Source: Hoeflea sp. BAL378 (lineage in GTDB: Bacteria; Pseudomonadota; Alphaproteobacteria; Rhizobiales; Rhizobiaceae). Taken from it: 61,289 nucleotides of DNA. The translations under genes and the position numbers were made by a program. The number at the start of each line of letters is the position of its first letter. The first letter of the stretch is position 1. Positions 8,960-18,000 of this stretch are shown piece by piece. The stretch lies in the NCBI RefSeq assembly GCF_000759435.1, contig NZ_JRJG01000022.1, positions 1 through 61,289 on the forward strand, in the 5' to 3' direction. Under the pieces are notes generated by a model that was not told the origin of the DNA, did no database searches, and worked only from the letters and a program-made list of their open reading frames with translations.

Positions 8960-11790
8960 TGTGCGCGCTCCCGTCCATGGCTGACGGTGGAGGGCGCCGC
9001 GCCGACCGGGTTCTTCTGCGGCTTCGCGCGCGGCAGGCTCTCGCCGCCCGACTGGTCGGGGTCCTTGCGGATCGACACGCGCAGGTCGAACCAGGCGGCC
9101 TGGCCGGTGATCGGATCTGAATTGGCCCAGCGGCGGCCGTCGCCCTTGGGGGGCAGCAGCTCGTCGATCAGGTGGTTGAGCAGGAAGCCGCGGGTCGCCT
9201 CCGGCGCGTCCGTGTCGAGCGCCCAGGCGCCCGACCGCTTGCCGATGGCGTTCCAGGTCCAGACCGTGGAACCGTTGACGGCGTCCATGCGGCGGACCGG
9301 CGCGCGGATCTCGCCGGAAGGCGAGGTGAGCAACGCCCAGTCGCCATCCTCAAGCCCGGCCCGGTCGCAGACTGCGCCCGGCACATAGAGCGCGTTCTCG
9401 CCGTGGATCTGCCTCAGCCAGGCATTCTGCGAGCCCCAGGAATGGTACATCGCCGCCGGCCGCTGGGTGATGGCGTGCAGCGGGAAGGCGTCCTCGTCGA
9501 GCCCGTCCTCGAGGAAGGGCGGGTACCAGCAGGGCAGCGGGTCGAAACAGGCGGCGATGCGGGACTGGTGGTGCTCGGGCGCCGCCGGCTTGATCTTGCC
9601 CCGGGCCGCCAATTGGAACTTGCGCAGGGGTTCGAGATAGAGCTGGAAGATGTTCTCGACCGGCCCGTCCTGCAGACCCTGGGCGATCGCCCAGTCGCTC
9701 CAGGCCCGGTTGGCGTGCTTGAAATAGAGCGCTTCGGCCGGCACATGCGCCTCCGAGAACCCGCCATTGTCGACATAGCGCTGGAGCTGGTCCGGATTGG
9801 GCTCGCCGCGCCCGGTCTTGGAGCCATCGGTGCCGCGCCAGCCCGACAGCGGGCCGATGCCCGGCTTGCGCTGGTGGTTGACCATGTAGTCGGCGTAATC
9901 GGCGTAGACCGGCTTGCCCTCGGCATCGGTCATGCCGGGGAGCTTCAGGCGCGCGCCGAGATCGAGCAGCACGCTCTGGAAGCCGCGCACGTCGCGGTCG
10001 GGCTCGACCACCGGCCAGCGGATCGAATCGCACATCGCCCCGGGCTCGCTGATGGGGCGGTCCAGAAGCGAGATGCAGTCGTGCCGCTCGAGATAGGTGG
10101 TGTCGGGCAGGATCAGGTCGGCGAAGGCCACCATTTCCGAGGAATAGGCGTCGGAATAGATGATCTTCGGGATCACGTAGTTCCCGCTCTCGTCCTTGTC
10201 GGTCAGCATCTGCATCACCGAGGTCGAGTTCATCGACGAGTTCCAGGCCATGTTGGCCATGTAGAGGAACAGCACGTCGATGCCGTAGGGGTCGCGCGCG
10301 TGGGCGTTGGAGATGACCATGTGCATGAGCCCGTGCGCCGACAGCGGCGCGTCCCAGGAAAATGCCTTGTCGATCCGCTGCGCGGTCTCGCCGTCGGCCT
10401 CGAGAAGCAGGTCCTCCGGCCCGCGCGGATAGCCCAGATGCGGCCCGGCGAGCGCGGTGTCGGCGCAGGCGCCGCCATGCGGCCGCGGCTGGCCGGCGAC
10501 GGGACGCGGATAGGGCGGCTTGAAACGGAACCCTCCGGGGCAGTCGATCGAGCCCACCAGGATCTGCAAAAGGTGCAGCGCGCGGGCTGTCTGGAAGCCG
10601 TTGGAATGGGCCGAGATGCCGCGCATGGCGTGAAACGCCACCGGCCGGCCGATCATCCGCGCGTGGCGCTCGCCCTTCATGTCGGTCCAGGGCTGCTCGA
10701 CGATCACCTCGCGCTCGAAGGCGGCCTCGGCGATCTCCGTGGCGATGCGGATGATGGTGTCCGCCGCAATCCCGGTGCGCTCGGCCACGGCGGCCGGGGC
10801 GTAGGCGGGATCGAGATATTTGCCGGCTAACAATTCGAACACCGGCGTCGCCTGGCGGCCGTCTGGTAGGCCGAAAGTGCCTTTGAGCGCCGGCTTGATG
10901 CCGGGCGTGGCCGAGGAGGCGATCTCGCCGGTGGCCCGGTGCGCCACCAGCGGGGTGCCGTCCTCGCCGCGGGCGAACAGGCCGTGGTCGGCGCCATCCG
11001 GATTGTCGATCACCAGCCAGGGCGCGTTGGTGTAGCGGATCAGATAGTCGACATCGATACGGCCGGTGCGCAGCAATTCATGCGCCAGCGCCAGAATCAG
11101 CAGCCCGTCGGTGCCCGGCGTGATGCCGAGCCATTCGTCGGCGATGGCGTTGTAGCCGGTGCGCACCGGATTGACGCCGATCACCTTGACGCCGCGGGCT
11201 TTGAGCTTGCCGAGGCCGATCTTGATCGGGTTGGAATCATGGTCCTCGGCGACGCCGAAGATCATGAACAGCTCTGTCCTGTCCCAGTCGGGCGCGCCGA
11301 ACTCCCAGAAGGCGCCGCCCATGGTGTAGATCCCGGCGGCGGCCATGTTGACCGAGCAGAAGCCGCCATGGGCGGCGTAGTTGGGGGTGCCATATTGCTG
11401 CGCCCACCAGCCGGTCATCGACTGGCTCTGGTCGCGGCCGGTGAAGAAGGCGAGCTTGCGCGGATCGGTGCGGCGCACCTCTCCGAGCCACGTCGTGGCA
11501 AGGCCGAGCGCCTCGTCCCATTCGATTTCCTTGAATTCGCCCGAGCCGCGCTCGCCGGTCCTGAGCAGCGGCTTCCGGAGCCGCGCCGGCGAATAATGCT
11601 GCATGATGCCGGCCGATCCCTTGGCGCAGAGCACGCCCTTGTTGATCGGATGGTCGCGGTTGCCTTCGATGTAATGGACCTTGCCGTCCTTCAAATGGAC
11701 ATCGATGCCGCAGCGGCAGGCGCACATGTAGCAGGTGGTCTTGCGGATGCCGCCGTCAGCCGTGCCCTGAGCCCCGCTGGTCTGGTTCAT
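8956..11790 (-). CDS. soeA: Molybdopterin oxidoreductase catalytic subunit (probable cytoplasmic sulfite dehydrogenase SoeA)
   Basis: The 944-residue protein belongs to the DMSO-reductase superfamily. The N-terminal [4Fe-4S] site is C20-x2-C23-x3-C27 with C55 in KGVLCAKG, and C145 in HGGFCSVN is the likely molybdenum ligand. The C-terminal molydopterin dinucleotide-binding domain follows PAAMYHSWGSQNAWLRQIHG. There is no twin-arginine signal, so the enzyme stays in the cytoplasm. That distinguishes SoeA, which oxidises sulfite to sulfate, from exported DMSO, thiosulfate or polysulfide reductases. It heads the soeABC unit with ATGA coupling to soeB. A SqrR/BigR-type sulfur sensor lies upstream in the same orientation. 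Reductase activity on another substrate is the main alternative. Confidence 0.75.
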   Translation of the reverse strand: MNQTSGAQGTADGGIRKTTCYMCACRCGIDVHLKDGKVHYIEGNRDHPINKGVLCAKGSAGIMQHYSPARLRKPLLRTGERGSGEFKEIEWDEALGLATTWLGEVRRTDPRKLAFFTGRDQSQSMTGWWAQQYGTPNYAAHGGFCSVNMAAAGIYTMGGAFWEFGAPDWDRTELFMIFGVAEDHDSNPIKIGLGKLKARGVKVIGVNPVRTGYNAIADEWLGITPGTDGLLILALAHELLRTGRIDVDYLIRYTNAPWLVIDNPDGADHGLFARGEDGTPLVAHRATGEIASSATPGIKPALKGTFGLPDGRQATPVFELLAGKYLDPAYAPAAVAERTGIAADTIIRIATEIAEAAFEREVIVEQPWTDMKGERHARMIGRPVAFHAMRGISAHSNGFQTARALHLLQILVGSIDCPGGFRFKPPYPRPVAGQPRPHGGACADTALAGPHLGYPRGPEDLLLEADGETAQRIDKAFSWDAPLSAHGLMHMVISNAHARDPYGIDVLFLYMANMAWNSSMNSTSVMQMLTDKDESGNYVIPKIIYSDAYSSEMVAFADLILPDTTYLERHDCISLLDRPISEPGAMCDSIRWPVVEPDRDVRGFQSVLLDLGARLKLPGMTDAEGKPVYADYADYMVNHQRKPGIGPLSGWRGTDGSKTGRGEPNPDQLQRYVDNGGFSEAHVPAEALYFKHANRAWSDWAIAQGLQDGPVENIFQLYLEPLRKFQLAARGKIKPAAPEHHQSRIAACFDPLPCWYPPFLEDGLDEDAFPLHAITQRPAAMYHSWGSQNAWLRQIHGENALYVPGAVCDRAGLEDGDWALLTSPSGEIRAPVRRMDAVNGSTVWTWNAIGKRSGAWALDTDAPEATRGFLLNHLIDELLPPKGDGRRWANSDPITGQAAWFDLRVSIRKDPDQSGGESLPRAKPQKNPVGAAPSTVSHGRERAQ

Positions 11791-11918
11791 TCATCCTCCC
11801 GAAGACGCGCAGCCCGTTTGTCGGGGTGCAACACGCCGCTTGAGCCGTGTGGGTCCGCAGCGAGCCTCCCCCGCAGCATGCCAAACGGACCCCCCGGCCG
11901 GCCAAATGTCAAGGCCGG

Positions 11919-11952
11919 CCTCTAGGTCCAGTTTGAGTACCTCTAGGTCCAG
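11919..11952. repeat. Two direct copies of CCTCTAGGTCCAG, 21 bp apart, upstream of soeA
   Basis: CCTCTAGGTCCAG occurs perfectly at 11919-11931 and again at 11940-11952. The 21-bp period is two DNA helical turns. Both lie in the 231-base gap between the regulator stop and the soeA start, about 130-160 bases upstream of soeA. The phasing suggests tandem binding of an activator on one DNA face, but I do not recognise the motif. Confidence 0.55.
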
Positions 11953-12021
11953 ATCGCGGTGCGGGGCGCCGGAAGGCGGGGGAGGGAGGCGGTTCGGCCG
12001 GGGTCCGCGGCGGCAGTCAGG

Positions 12022-12369
12022 TCAGCAGACGGTCTCACCCCTGGGGCTGCAGTAGAGCCCGTGCAGCACTTCCAGCACGGCCGCCACTTCCTTGCCCTTG
12101 AGCGAGTAATAGATGGTCTGGGCGTCGCGCCGGGTGGCGACCAGGTCGGCGTCGCGCAGCTTGCGCAGATGGTGCGACATCGCCGGTTGCGACAGGCCCG
12201 CCATGTCGGCGAGCTTGAGCACGCTGTATTCGCCGTCGAGCAGGATGCACAGGATCCTGAGCCGCACCGGCTGCGACAGCATTTCCATGAGCTTTGCCGC
12301 ATCGCTCATGCGCGGCTCCATTTCGAGCATGTCCTGGGCGTCAAGCATGGTGGTCCGTTCCGTGAACAT
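12022..12369 (-). CDS. ArsR-family repressor of the SqrR/BigR persulfide-sensing type
   Basis: The 115-residue winged-helix protein carries the ArsR/SmtB recognition region LADMAGLSQPAMSHHLRKLRD followed by the wing ATRRDAQTIYYSL. No metal-site CxC of ArsR type is seen. Instead C41 in RLRILCILL and C107 in VLHGLYC match the dithiol pair, 66 residues apart, by which SqrR and BigR sense sulfane sulfur; an extra C115 ends the protein. Such repressors release DNA when the cysteines are bridged by sulfur. The gene precedes soeABC in the same orientation and has a palindrome in its own promoter. The ATG at 12369 nearly coincides with the predicted transcript start, so the internal ATG at 12348 is a real alternative. 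Confidence 0.85.
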   Translation of the reverse strand: MFTERTTMLDAQDMLEMEPRMSDAAKLMEMLSQPVRLRILCILLDGEYSVLKLADMAGLSQPAMSHHLRKLRDADLVATRRDAQTIYYSLKGKEVAAVLEVLHGLYCSPRGETVC

Positions 12370-12378
12370 TTAACAGCT

Positions 12379-12409
12379 CTTATATAAGGAACTTCGATCC
12401 GGGATTCAA
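12379..12409 (-). promoter_or_regulatory. Promoter and palindromic operator of the SqrR/BigR-type regulator
   Basis: On the minus strand TTGAAT (12409-12404) and TATATA (12386-12381) form a -35/-10 pair with a 17-base spacer. The -10 lies inside the perfect palindrome CTTATATAAG (12379-12388). BigR-type repressors bind AT-rich palindromes in their own promoters, so autoregulation by occlusion is likely. The -35 overlaps the lacI stop codon. Confidence 0.6.
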
Positions 12410-13431
12410 CCGTCGACCGCCCGGGTGCTGTCGCGGGCGATCAGCTCGACCTCGAGGATCGTGGTTTCGATCGCCGGGCTGGAACCGGTCTGGATGTGGT
12501 TGATCAGCATGTGCGCGGCGGAGCGCCCGATCCGCTCGCGCGGCTGGCGCAGGGTGGTCAGCGCCGGGATGAAGCGGCGGGCGATGGCGATGTCGTCGAA
12601 GCCCACCACCGAGACATCGCCGGGGACCGAGACGCCGTGCCGCGCCAGCTCGGAAATGAAGCCGAAGGCCATCTGGTCGGACTGGCTGAACACTGCGCTC
12701 GGCCGCTGCGCGAGCCCGAGCCAGGCCTGGGCCGCGCCGGCGCCGGCGTTGAGGCTGAAATCGCCGGGGAAGACGTGGTCCGGGTCGAGCGCCAGGCCCC
12801 GCGCCGCGAGCTCCCGGAGCGCGCCACGGCTGCGCGCATGGGTGAGCACATTGTCCTGAGGCCCCGTGATCATGCCGATGCTGCGGTGGCCGAGCCCGGC
12901 CAGATGCGCGACCGCCAGCTCGCCGCCGCGGGCATTGTTGGCGCGCACCGACGGAAACTCGCCATGCGGCGTCCATTCGCAGGCGAAGACGATCGGCGGC
13001 GCGCCGTTGCCCGAACTTGCCACCGACAGGATCGCGTCGGGCAGCGAGCCGTCGAGCGCGATGATGCCGTCGGCGCGCGAGGCGTTGAGATATTCGAGGA
13101 TGAGCTGCGGCTTCACATGCGCCTGGCGCGTGTCGACCACCAGCATGTTGATATCGGCTTCCGACAGCGCCGCCTCGATGCCCGCCAGGATCTCCGAGAA
13201 AAACGGATTGCCGAGATTGGGCACCAGGATCATGATCGCCCCGGTGCGCTGGCGCCTGAGGTTCCGGGCCGAGAGATTGACCCTGTATCCGGTCTGCTCG
13301 GCCGCCGCGAGTACAAGGTTGCGCGTTGATTCCGCAACGGTTTCCGGCCGGCTCAGCGCCCGGCTCACGGTCGCGGTGGAAACGCCGGCAAGCTTTGCCA
13401 CATCGGTGATCTTCGGCGTTCTTGGTTCCAT
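12406..13431 (-). CDS. LacI-family transcriptional regulator of the sugar operon
   Basis: The 341-residue regulator has the LacI helix-turn-helix at the N-terminus (KITDVAKLAGVSTATVSRAL) and the hinge helix region NLSARNLRRQRTGAI. A periplasmic-binding-protein-like sensor domain follows, with NLGNPFFSEILAGIE, FSQSDQMAFGF and VSVVGFDDIAIARRF. It is divergent from the sugar ABC operon and shares a 222-base control region holding two TGnAAnCGnTTnCA-type sites, so it most likely represses both directions until a sugar or sugar derivative binds. I placed the start at the ATG at 13431, immediately before the DNA-binding helices. An in-frame ATG 51 bases upstream would add a tail without family resemblance. 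The inducer is unknown. Confidence 0.9.
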   Translation of the reverse strand: MEPRTPKITDVAKLAGVSTATVSRALSRPETVAESTRNLVLAAAEQTGYRVNLSARNLRRQRTGAIMILVPNLGNPFFSEILAGIEAALSEADINMLVVDTRQAHVKPQLILEYLNASRADGIIALDGSLPDAILSVASSGNGAPPIVFACEWTPHGEFPSVRANNARGGELAVAHLAGLGHRSIGMITGPQDNVLTHARSRGALRELAARGLALDPDHVFPGDFSLNAGAGAAQAWLGLAQRPSAVFSQSDQMAFGFISELARHGVSVPGDVSVVGFDDIAIARRFIPALTTLRQPRERIGRSAAHMLINHIQTGSSPAIETTILEVELIARDSTRAVDG

Positions 13432-13521
13432 GGTAAGCTGAATTCCCGCTTTTGCGAGACGGGTTTGAGGTACGTGTCGCAAATATCACTTGACTCCAAT
13501 TCTCATCGCGGTCAACCTTTA

Positions 13522-13535
13522 TGTAATCGATTGCA
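13522..13535. promoter_or_regulatory. LacI-type operator 1
   Basis: TGTAATCGATTGCA matches the general LacI/GalR-family operator pattern TGnAAnCGnTTnCA at all fixed positions, with the central CG at 13528-13529. It lies about 90 bases upstream of the lacI start and 120 bases upstream of the binding-protein gene. Confidence 0.8.
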
Positions 13536-13556
13536 GTGCAGCAATTCGGAGGGCGA

Positions 13557-13570
13557 TGTAATCGATTGAA
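13557..13570. promoter_or_regulatory. LacI-type operator 2
   Basis: TGTAATCGATTGAA differs from operator 1 at one base (the C of the final CA). Its centre is 35 bp from that of operator 1. The pair sits ahead of the sugar operon, suited to cooperative repression and possibly overlapping its promoter. Confidence 0.78.
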
Positions 13571-13572
13571 AA

Positions 13573-13588
13573 TGGTGTGAGGACACCA
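13573..13588 (+). promoter_or_regulatory. Small hairpin in the sugar-operon leader
   Basis: TGGTGT (13573-13578) and ACACCA (13583-13588) are perfect inverted arms around a GAGG loop, just after operator 2 and 65 bases before the binding-protein start. It could be a leader RNA hairpin or another protein site; its function is not evident. Confidence 0.35.
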
Positions 13589-13653
13589 GTGGCCCGGGAC
13601 GCTGCGGGAGTGCGGCGGGACCGGGAGGAGGAACTTTCCTGGGAGGGAAATCG

Positions 13654-14886
13654 ATGAACGCATTCAAGCATCTTCTGGCTGGCGCATCGCTGCTGGCACT
13701 TTCGACGTCCGCCAATGCGGCGGAGCTCGAAGTCACTCACTGGTGGACGTCCGGCGGCGAAGCCGCGGCTGTCGCCGAGTTCGCCAAGGCCTTCGAGGCC
13801 ACCGGCAATAAATGGATCGACGGCGCCATCGCCGGCGGCGGCTCGACCGCCCGCCCGGTCATGATCAGCCGCATCACCGGCGGCTCGCCGATGGCCGCCA
13901 CCCAGTTCAACACCGGCCGCCAGGCCGAGGAGTTGGTTGAAGCCGGCCTCCTGCGCGACTTCACGGAACTCGCCGAGAAGGAAAAATGGAAGGACGTGAT
14001 TCGTCCGGTCAGCCTGCTCGAAGGCTGCACGGTCGACGGCAAGGTCTACTGCGTGCCGGTCAACATCCACTCCTGGCAGTGGCTGTGGCTCTCCAACAAG
14101 GCCTTCGAGGACGCCGGCGTGCCGGTGCCCACCAACTGGGACGAGTTCGTGGCCGCCGGGCCTGCCCTCGAAAAGGCCGGCAAGATCCCGCTCGCCATCG
14201 GCGGCCAGGCCTGGCAGACGACCGGCGCGTTCAACGTGCTGATCCCGGCCATCGCCGGCAAGGACGTCTTCCTCAAGGTCTACCAGGACCATGACGCGGA
14301 AGCCGCCGCCGGTCCGGAAATCGCCAAGGTGTTCAAGGCCGCCGACGACGCGCGCCGGATGTCGGCGAAATCCAATGTGCAGGACTGGAACCAGGCGACC
14401 AATCTCGTCATCACCGGCCAGGCCGGCGGCCAGATCATGGGCGACTGGGCGCAGGGCGAGTTCCAGGTGGCCGGCCAGGTCGCCGGCGAGGATTACACCT
14501 GCCTGCCCGGCCTCGGCGTCAACGAGCTGATCTCGACGGGCGGCGATTCCTTCTACTTCCCCAAGCTCGACGATCCGGAAAAGACCGCGGCCCAGGAAGT
14601 CCTCGCCTCGACCATGCTCAACCCGGCCACCCAGGTCGCCTTCAACCTGAAGAAGGGATCCGTGCCGGTGCGCGGCGACGTCGACGTCTCCGCCGCCAAC
14701 GACTGCATGAAGAAGGGTCTGGAGATCCTCGCCAAGGGCGACATCATCCCCGACACCAACCAGCTCAACACCGAGGACACGAACAACCAGCTCAACGATC
14801 TGTTCGTGGAGTTCTTCAAGACTCCCTCGCTGACGCCGGAAGAAGCGCAGAAGCGCTACGCTGCGATCATCGCATCCGCCGACTGA
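13654..14886 (+). CDS. Sugar ABC transporter substrate-binding protein (family 1)
   Basis: The 410-residue periplasmic protein has a Sec signal peptide (MNAFKHLLAGASLLALSTSANA, cleavage before AELEV). A family-1 extracellular sugar-binding fold follows, with VTHWWTSGGEAAAVAEFAKAF and GGGSTARPVMISRI near its start. It captures an oligo- or monosaccharide for the permeases encoded downstream. It is first in an operon repressed by the divergent LacI protein. A GC-rich stem-loop after its stop may protect its mRNA and raise its level over the permeases, as is common for binding proteins. The downstream beta-xylosidase makes xylo-oligosaccharides the best guess for ligand; glucose/mannose-type ligands are possible, since several family members of this size bind those. 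Confidence 0.92.
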   Translation: MNAFKHLLAGASLLALSTSANAAELEVTHWWTSGGEAAAVAEFAKAFEATGNKWIDGAIAGGGSTARPVMISRITGGSPMAATQFNTGRQAEELVEAGLLRDFTELAEKEKWKDVIRPVSLLEGCTVDGKVYCVPVNIHSWQWLWLSNKAFEDAGVPVPTNWDEFVAAGPALEKAGKIPLAIGGQAWQTTGAFNVLIPAIAGKDVFLKVYQDHDAEAAAGPEIAKVFKAADDARRMSAKSNVQDWNQATNLVITGQAGGQIMGDWAQGEFQVAGQVAGEDYTCLPGLGVNELISTGGDSFYFPKLDDPEKTAAQEVLASTMLNPATQVAFNLKKGSVPVRGDVDVSAANDCMKKGLEILAKGDIIPDTNQLNTEDTNNQLNDLFVEFFKTPSLTPEEAQKRYAAIIASAD

Positions 14887-14900
14887 TCGTAACGTAAGGC

Positions 14901-14936
14901 GCGGACGGGCCGGCCTATCCGGCCGGGCCCGTCCGC
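14901..14936 (+). terminator. GC-rich stem-loop between binding-protein and permease genes
   Basis: GCGGACGGGCCGGCC (14901-14915) pairs with GGCCGGGCCCGTCCGC (14921-14936) across a TATCC loop, with one bulged base. No T run follows, so it is unlikely to terminate fully. It resembles the mRNA-stabilising hairpins found after binding-protein genes in sugar operons. Confidence 0.6.
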
Positions 14937-14954
14937 TCCCATCCGGAGTCCATC

Positions 14955-15860
14955 ATGAGCACCAGCGGCAATGCCCAGCGCCGGCCCAGCCAGCTATTCA
15001 GGAACCTGAACGCGAAGGTTGCATCGATTCCGATGATCCTGACCGCGCTGCTCGTCTTCCTGGGCGGCACGGTGTGGACGATCGTCTATTCGTTCACCAA
15101 TTCCAAGCTGCTGCCGCGGCTGAAATTCGTGGGCCTCGACCAGTATGAACGCCTGTGGTCGGCGCCCAGGTGGCTGACCTCGATCGAGAACCTCCTCGTC
15201 TACGGCGTTCTCTCGCTGATCTTCTCGCTGGTGATCGGCTTCGTGCTCGCAGCGCTGCTCGACCAGAAGATCCGCTTCGAAGGCGTCTTCCGCACCATCT
15301 TCCTCTATCCCTTCGCCCTCTCCTTCGTCGTCACCGGGCTGACCTGGCAGTGGATCCTCAATCCCGATTTCGGCGTGCAGAACATCGTGCGCGCCATGGG
15401 ATGGGAGAGCTTCACCTTCAATCCGCTCTACGACCAGGACATCGTCATCTACGGCATCCTGATCGCCGGCCTCTGGCAGGGCACCGGGCTGATCATGTGC
15501 CTGATGCTCGCGGGCCTGCGCGGCATCGACGAGGACATCTGGAAGGCGGCGCGCGTCGACGGCATTCCGATGTGGAAGACCTACCTGTTCATCGTCATCC
15601 CGATGATGCGCCCGGTCTTCATCACCACGCTGGTCATCATCGCCTCGGGCATCGTCCGGCTCTACGACCTGGTCGTGGCGCAGACCAGCGGCGGGCCGGG
15701 CGGCGCCTCCGAGGTGCCGGCGAAATATGTCTATGACTACATGTTCCTGGCCCAGAATCTCGGGCAGGGATTTGCCGCGTCGACCATGATGCTGCTGTCG
15801 GTCGCCATCATCGTCGTGCCCTGGGCCTATCTCGAATTCGGAGGGCACAAGCGTGGCTGA
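14955..15860 (+). CDS. Sugar ABC transporter permease 1 (MalF/UgpA type)
   Basis: The 301-residue inner-membrane protein has about six hydrophobic helices. The cytoplasmic EAA-type loop that docks on the ATPase is seen as DIWKAARVDGIPMWKTYLFI near residues 194-213. The N-terminus (to SQLFRNLNAKVASIP) is polar and cytoplasmic. It pairs with the second permease, whose start codon overlaps its 3' end by 8 bases. Together with the binding protein and the MsmK-like ATPase it forms a CUT1-type sugar importer. The ATG at 14955 follows CCGGAG. Substrate is inferred only from the operon. Confidence 0.92.
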   Translation: MSTSGNAQRRPSQLFRNLNAKVASIPMILTALLVFLGGTVWTIVYSFTNSKLLPRLKFVGLDQYERLWSAPRWLTSIENLLVYGVLSLIFSLVIGFVLAALLDQKIRFEGVFRTIFLYPFALSFVVTGLTWQWILNPDFGVQNIVRAMGWESFTFNPLYDQDIVIYGILIAGLWQGTGLIMCLMLAGLRGIDEDIWKAARVDGIPMWKTYLFIVIPMMRPVFITTLVIIASGIVRLYDLVVAQTSGGPGGASEVPAKYVYDYMFLAQNLGQGFAASTMMLLSVAIIVVPWAYLEFGGHKRG

Positions 15861-16794
15861 CATCCAGACGCTGAACACGGTCGCGGCCGGCATCGATCCC
15901 GTCGCCGACCGGATGTCGGGCCCCCAGGGCGCAAGGCCGCGCCGGGCGCTGTCGCGCCGCAACATCTTTCTCTACGGCACGCTCATCCTCGTCGCCGCCT
16001 ATTATCTGGTGCCGCTCTACGTGATGATCGTCACCTCGCTCAAGGGCATGCCGGAAATCCGTCTCGGCAACATCTTCTCGCCGCCGGTCGAGATCACCTT
16101 CGAACCCTGGGTCAAGGCCTGGGCCACGGCGTGCACCGGACTGAACTGCGACGGGCTGAGCCGGGGCTTCTGGAATTCGGTGCAGATCACCGTGCCGTCG
16201 GTGATCTTCTCGATCGCCGTCGCCTCGGTCAACGGCTATGCGCTCGCCAACTGGCGCTTCAAGGGCGCCGACACCTTCTTCACGATCCTGATCGTCGGCG
16301 CCTTCATCCCCTACCAGGTGATGATCTATCCGATCGTCATCCTGCTGCGCGAGATCGGTCTTTACGGCTCGCTGTGGGGCCTCGTCATCGTCCACTCGAT
16401 CTTCGGCATGCCGATCCTGACGCTGCTGTTCCGCAACTATTTCAGCTCGGTCCCCGAGGAGCTGTTCAAGGCGGCGCGCGTCGACGGAGCCGGCTTCTGG
16501 CGGATCTACTTCGTCATCATGCTGCCGATGGCGCTGCCGATTTTCGTGGTCGCCATTATCCTCCAGATCACCGGCATCTGGAACGACTTCCTCTTCGGCG
16601 TGATCTACACCAAGCCCGACACCTACCCGATGACCGTCCAGCTCAACAACATCGTCAATTCGGTCCAGGGCGTGAAGGAATACAACGTCAACATGGCGGC
16701 GACGATCCTGACCGGGCTGGTGCCGCTGGCGGTCTATTTCGTCTCCGGAAAACTGTTTGTGCGCGGCATCGCGGCCGGTGCGGTGAAGGGATAA
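15853..16794 (+). CDS. Sugar ABC transporter permease 2 (MalG/UgpE type)
   Basis: The 313-residue membrane protein overlaps the preceding permease by 8 bases and starts with GTG, preceded by GGAGGG. A polar N-terminus of about 40 residues leads to roughly six transmembrane helices. The ATPase-docking EAA loop reads ELFKAARVDGAGFWRIYFVI at about residues 206-225. It completes the heterodimeric channel of the CUT1-type importer. A small periplasmic insert with two cysteines (ACTGLNCDGLSRGF) lies between the first and second helices and could form a disulfide. The next gene begins 4 bases after its stop, so the two are co-translated. Confidence 0.92.
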   Translation: MADIQTLNTVAAGIDPVADRMSGPQGARPRRALSRRNIFLYGTLILVAAYYLVPLYVMIVTSLKGMPEIRLGNIFSPPVEITFEPWVKAWATACTGLNCDGLSRGFWNSVQITVPSVIFSIAVASVNGYALANWRFKGADTFFTILIVGAFIPYQVMIYPIVILLREIGLYGSLWGLVIVHSIFGMPILTLLFRNYFSSVPEELFKAARVDGAGFWRIYFVIMLPMALPIFVVAIILQITGIWNDFLFGVIYTKPDTYPMTVQLNNIVNSVQGVKEYNVNMAATILTGLVPLAVYFVSGKLFVRGIAAGAVKG

Positions 16795-16798
16795 CAAC

Positions 16799-17881
<1,083 letters not shown>

Positions 17882-17902
17882 GCCGCGGTCTCCTCTCGCC
17901 GC

Positions 17903-17920
17903 CGCGCCGGAGACGGCGCG
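17903..17920 (+). terminator. Hairpin after the sugar ATPase gene
   Basis: CGCGCCG (17903-17909) and CGGCGCG (17914-17920) form a perfect 7-pair stem with a GAGA tetraloop. No T run follows, so it more likely attenuates transcription or stabilises the mRNA 3' end, separating transport genes from catabolic genes in expression level. Confidence 0.5.
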
Positions 17921-17965
17921 TCCCATAAAACGCCCCGAGGCCGTGTCCGGCCGGGGGGCCAGACA

Positions 17966-17989
17966 GAACCAGAACCACCTGAACCAGAA
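17966..17989 (+). repeat. Short GAACCA repeats in the leader of the isomerase gene
   Basis: GAACCAGAA occurs at 17966-17974 and 17981-17989, with a third GAACCA at 17972. The repeats end 11 bases before the ATG at 18001 and include the purine-rich region that should act as ribosome site. Possible roles are RNA-protein binding or translational tuning, but chance cannot be excluded. Confidence 0.4.
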
Positions 17990-18000
17990 AGTCCAATCCG

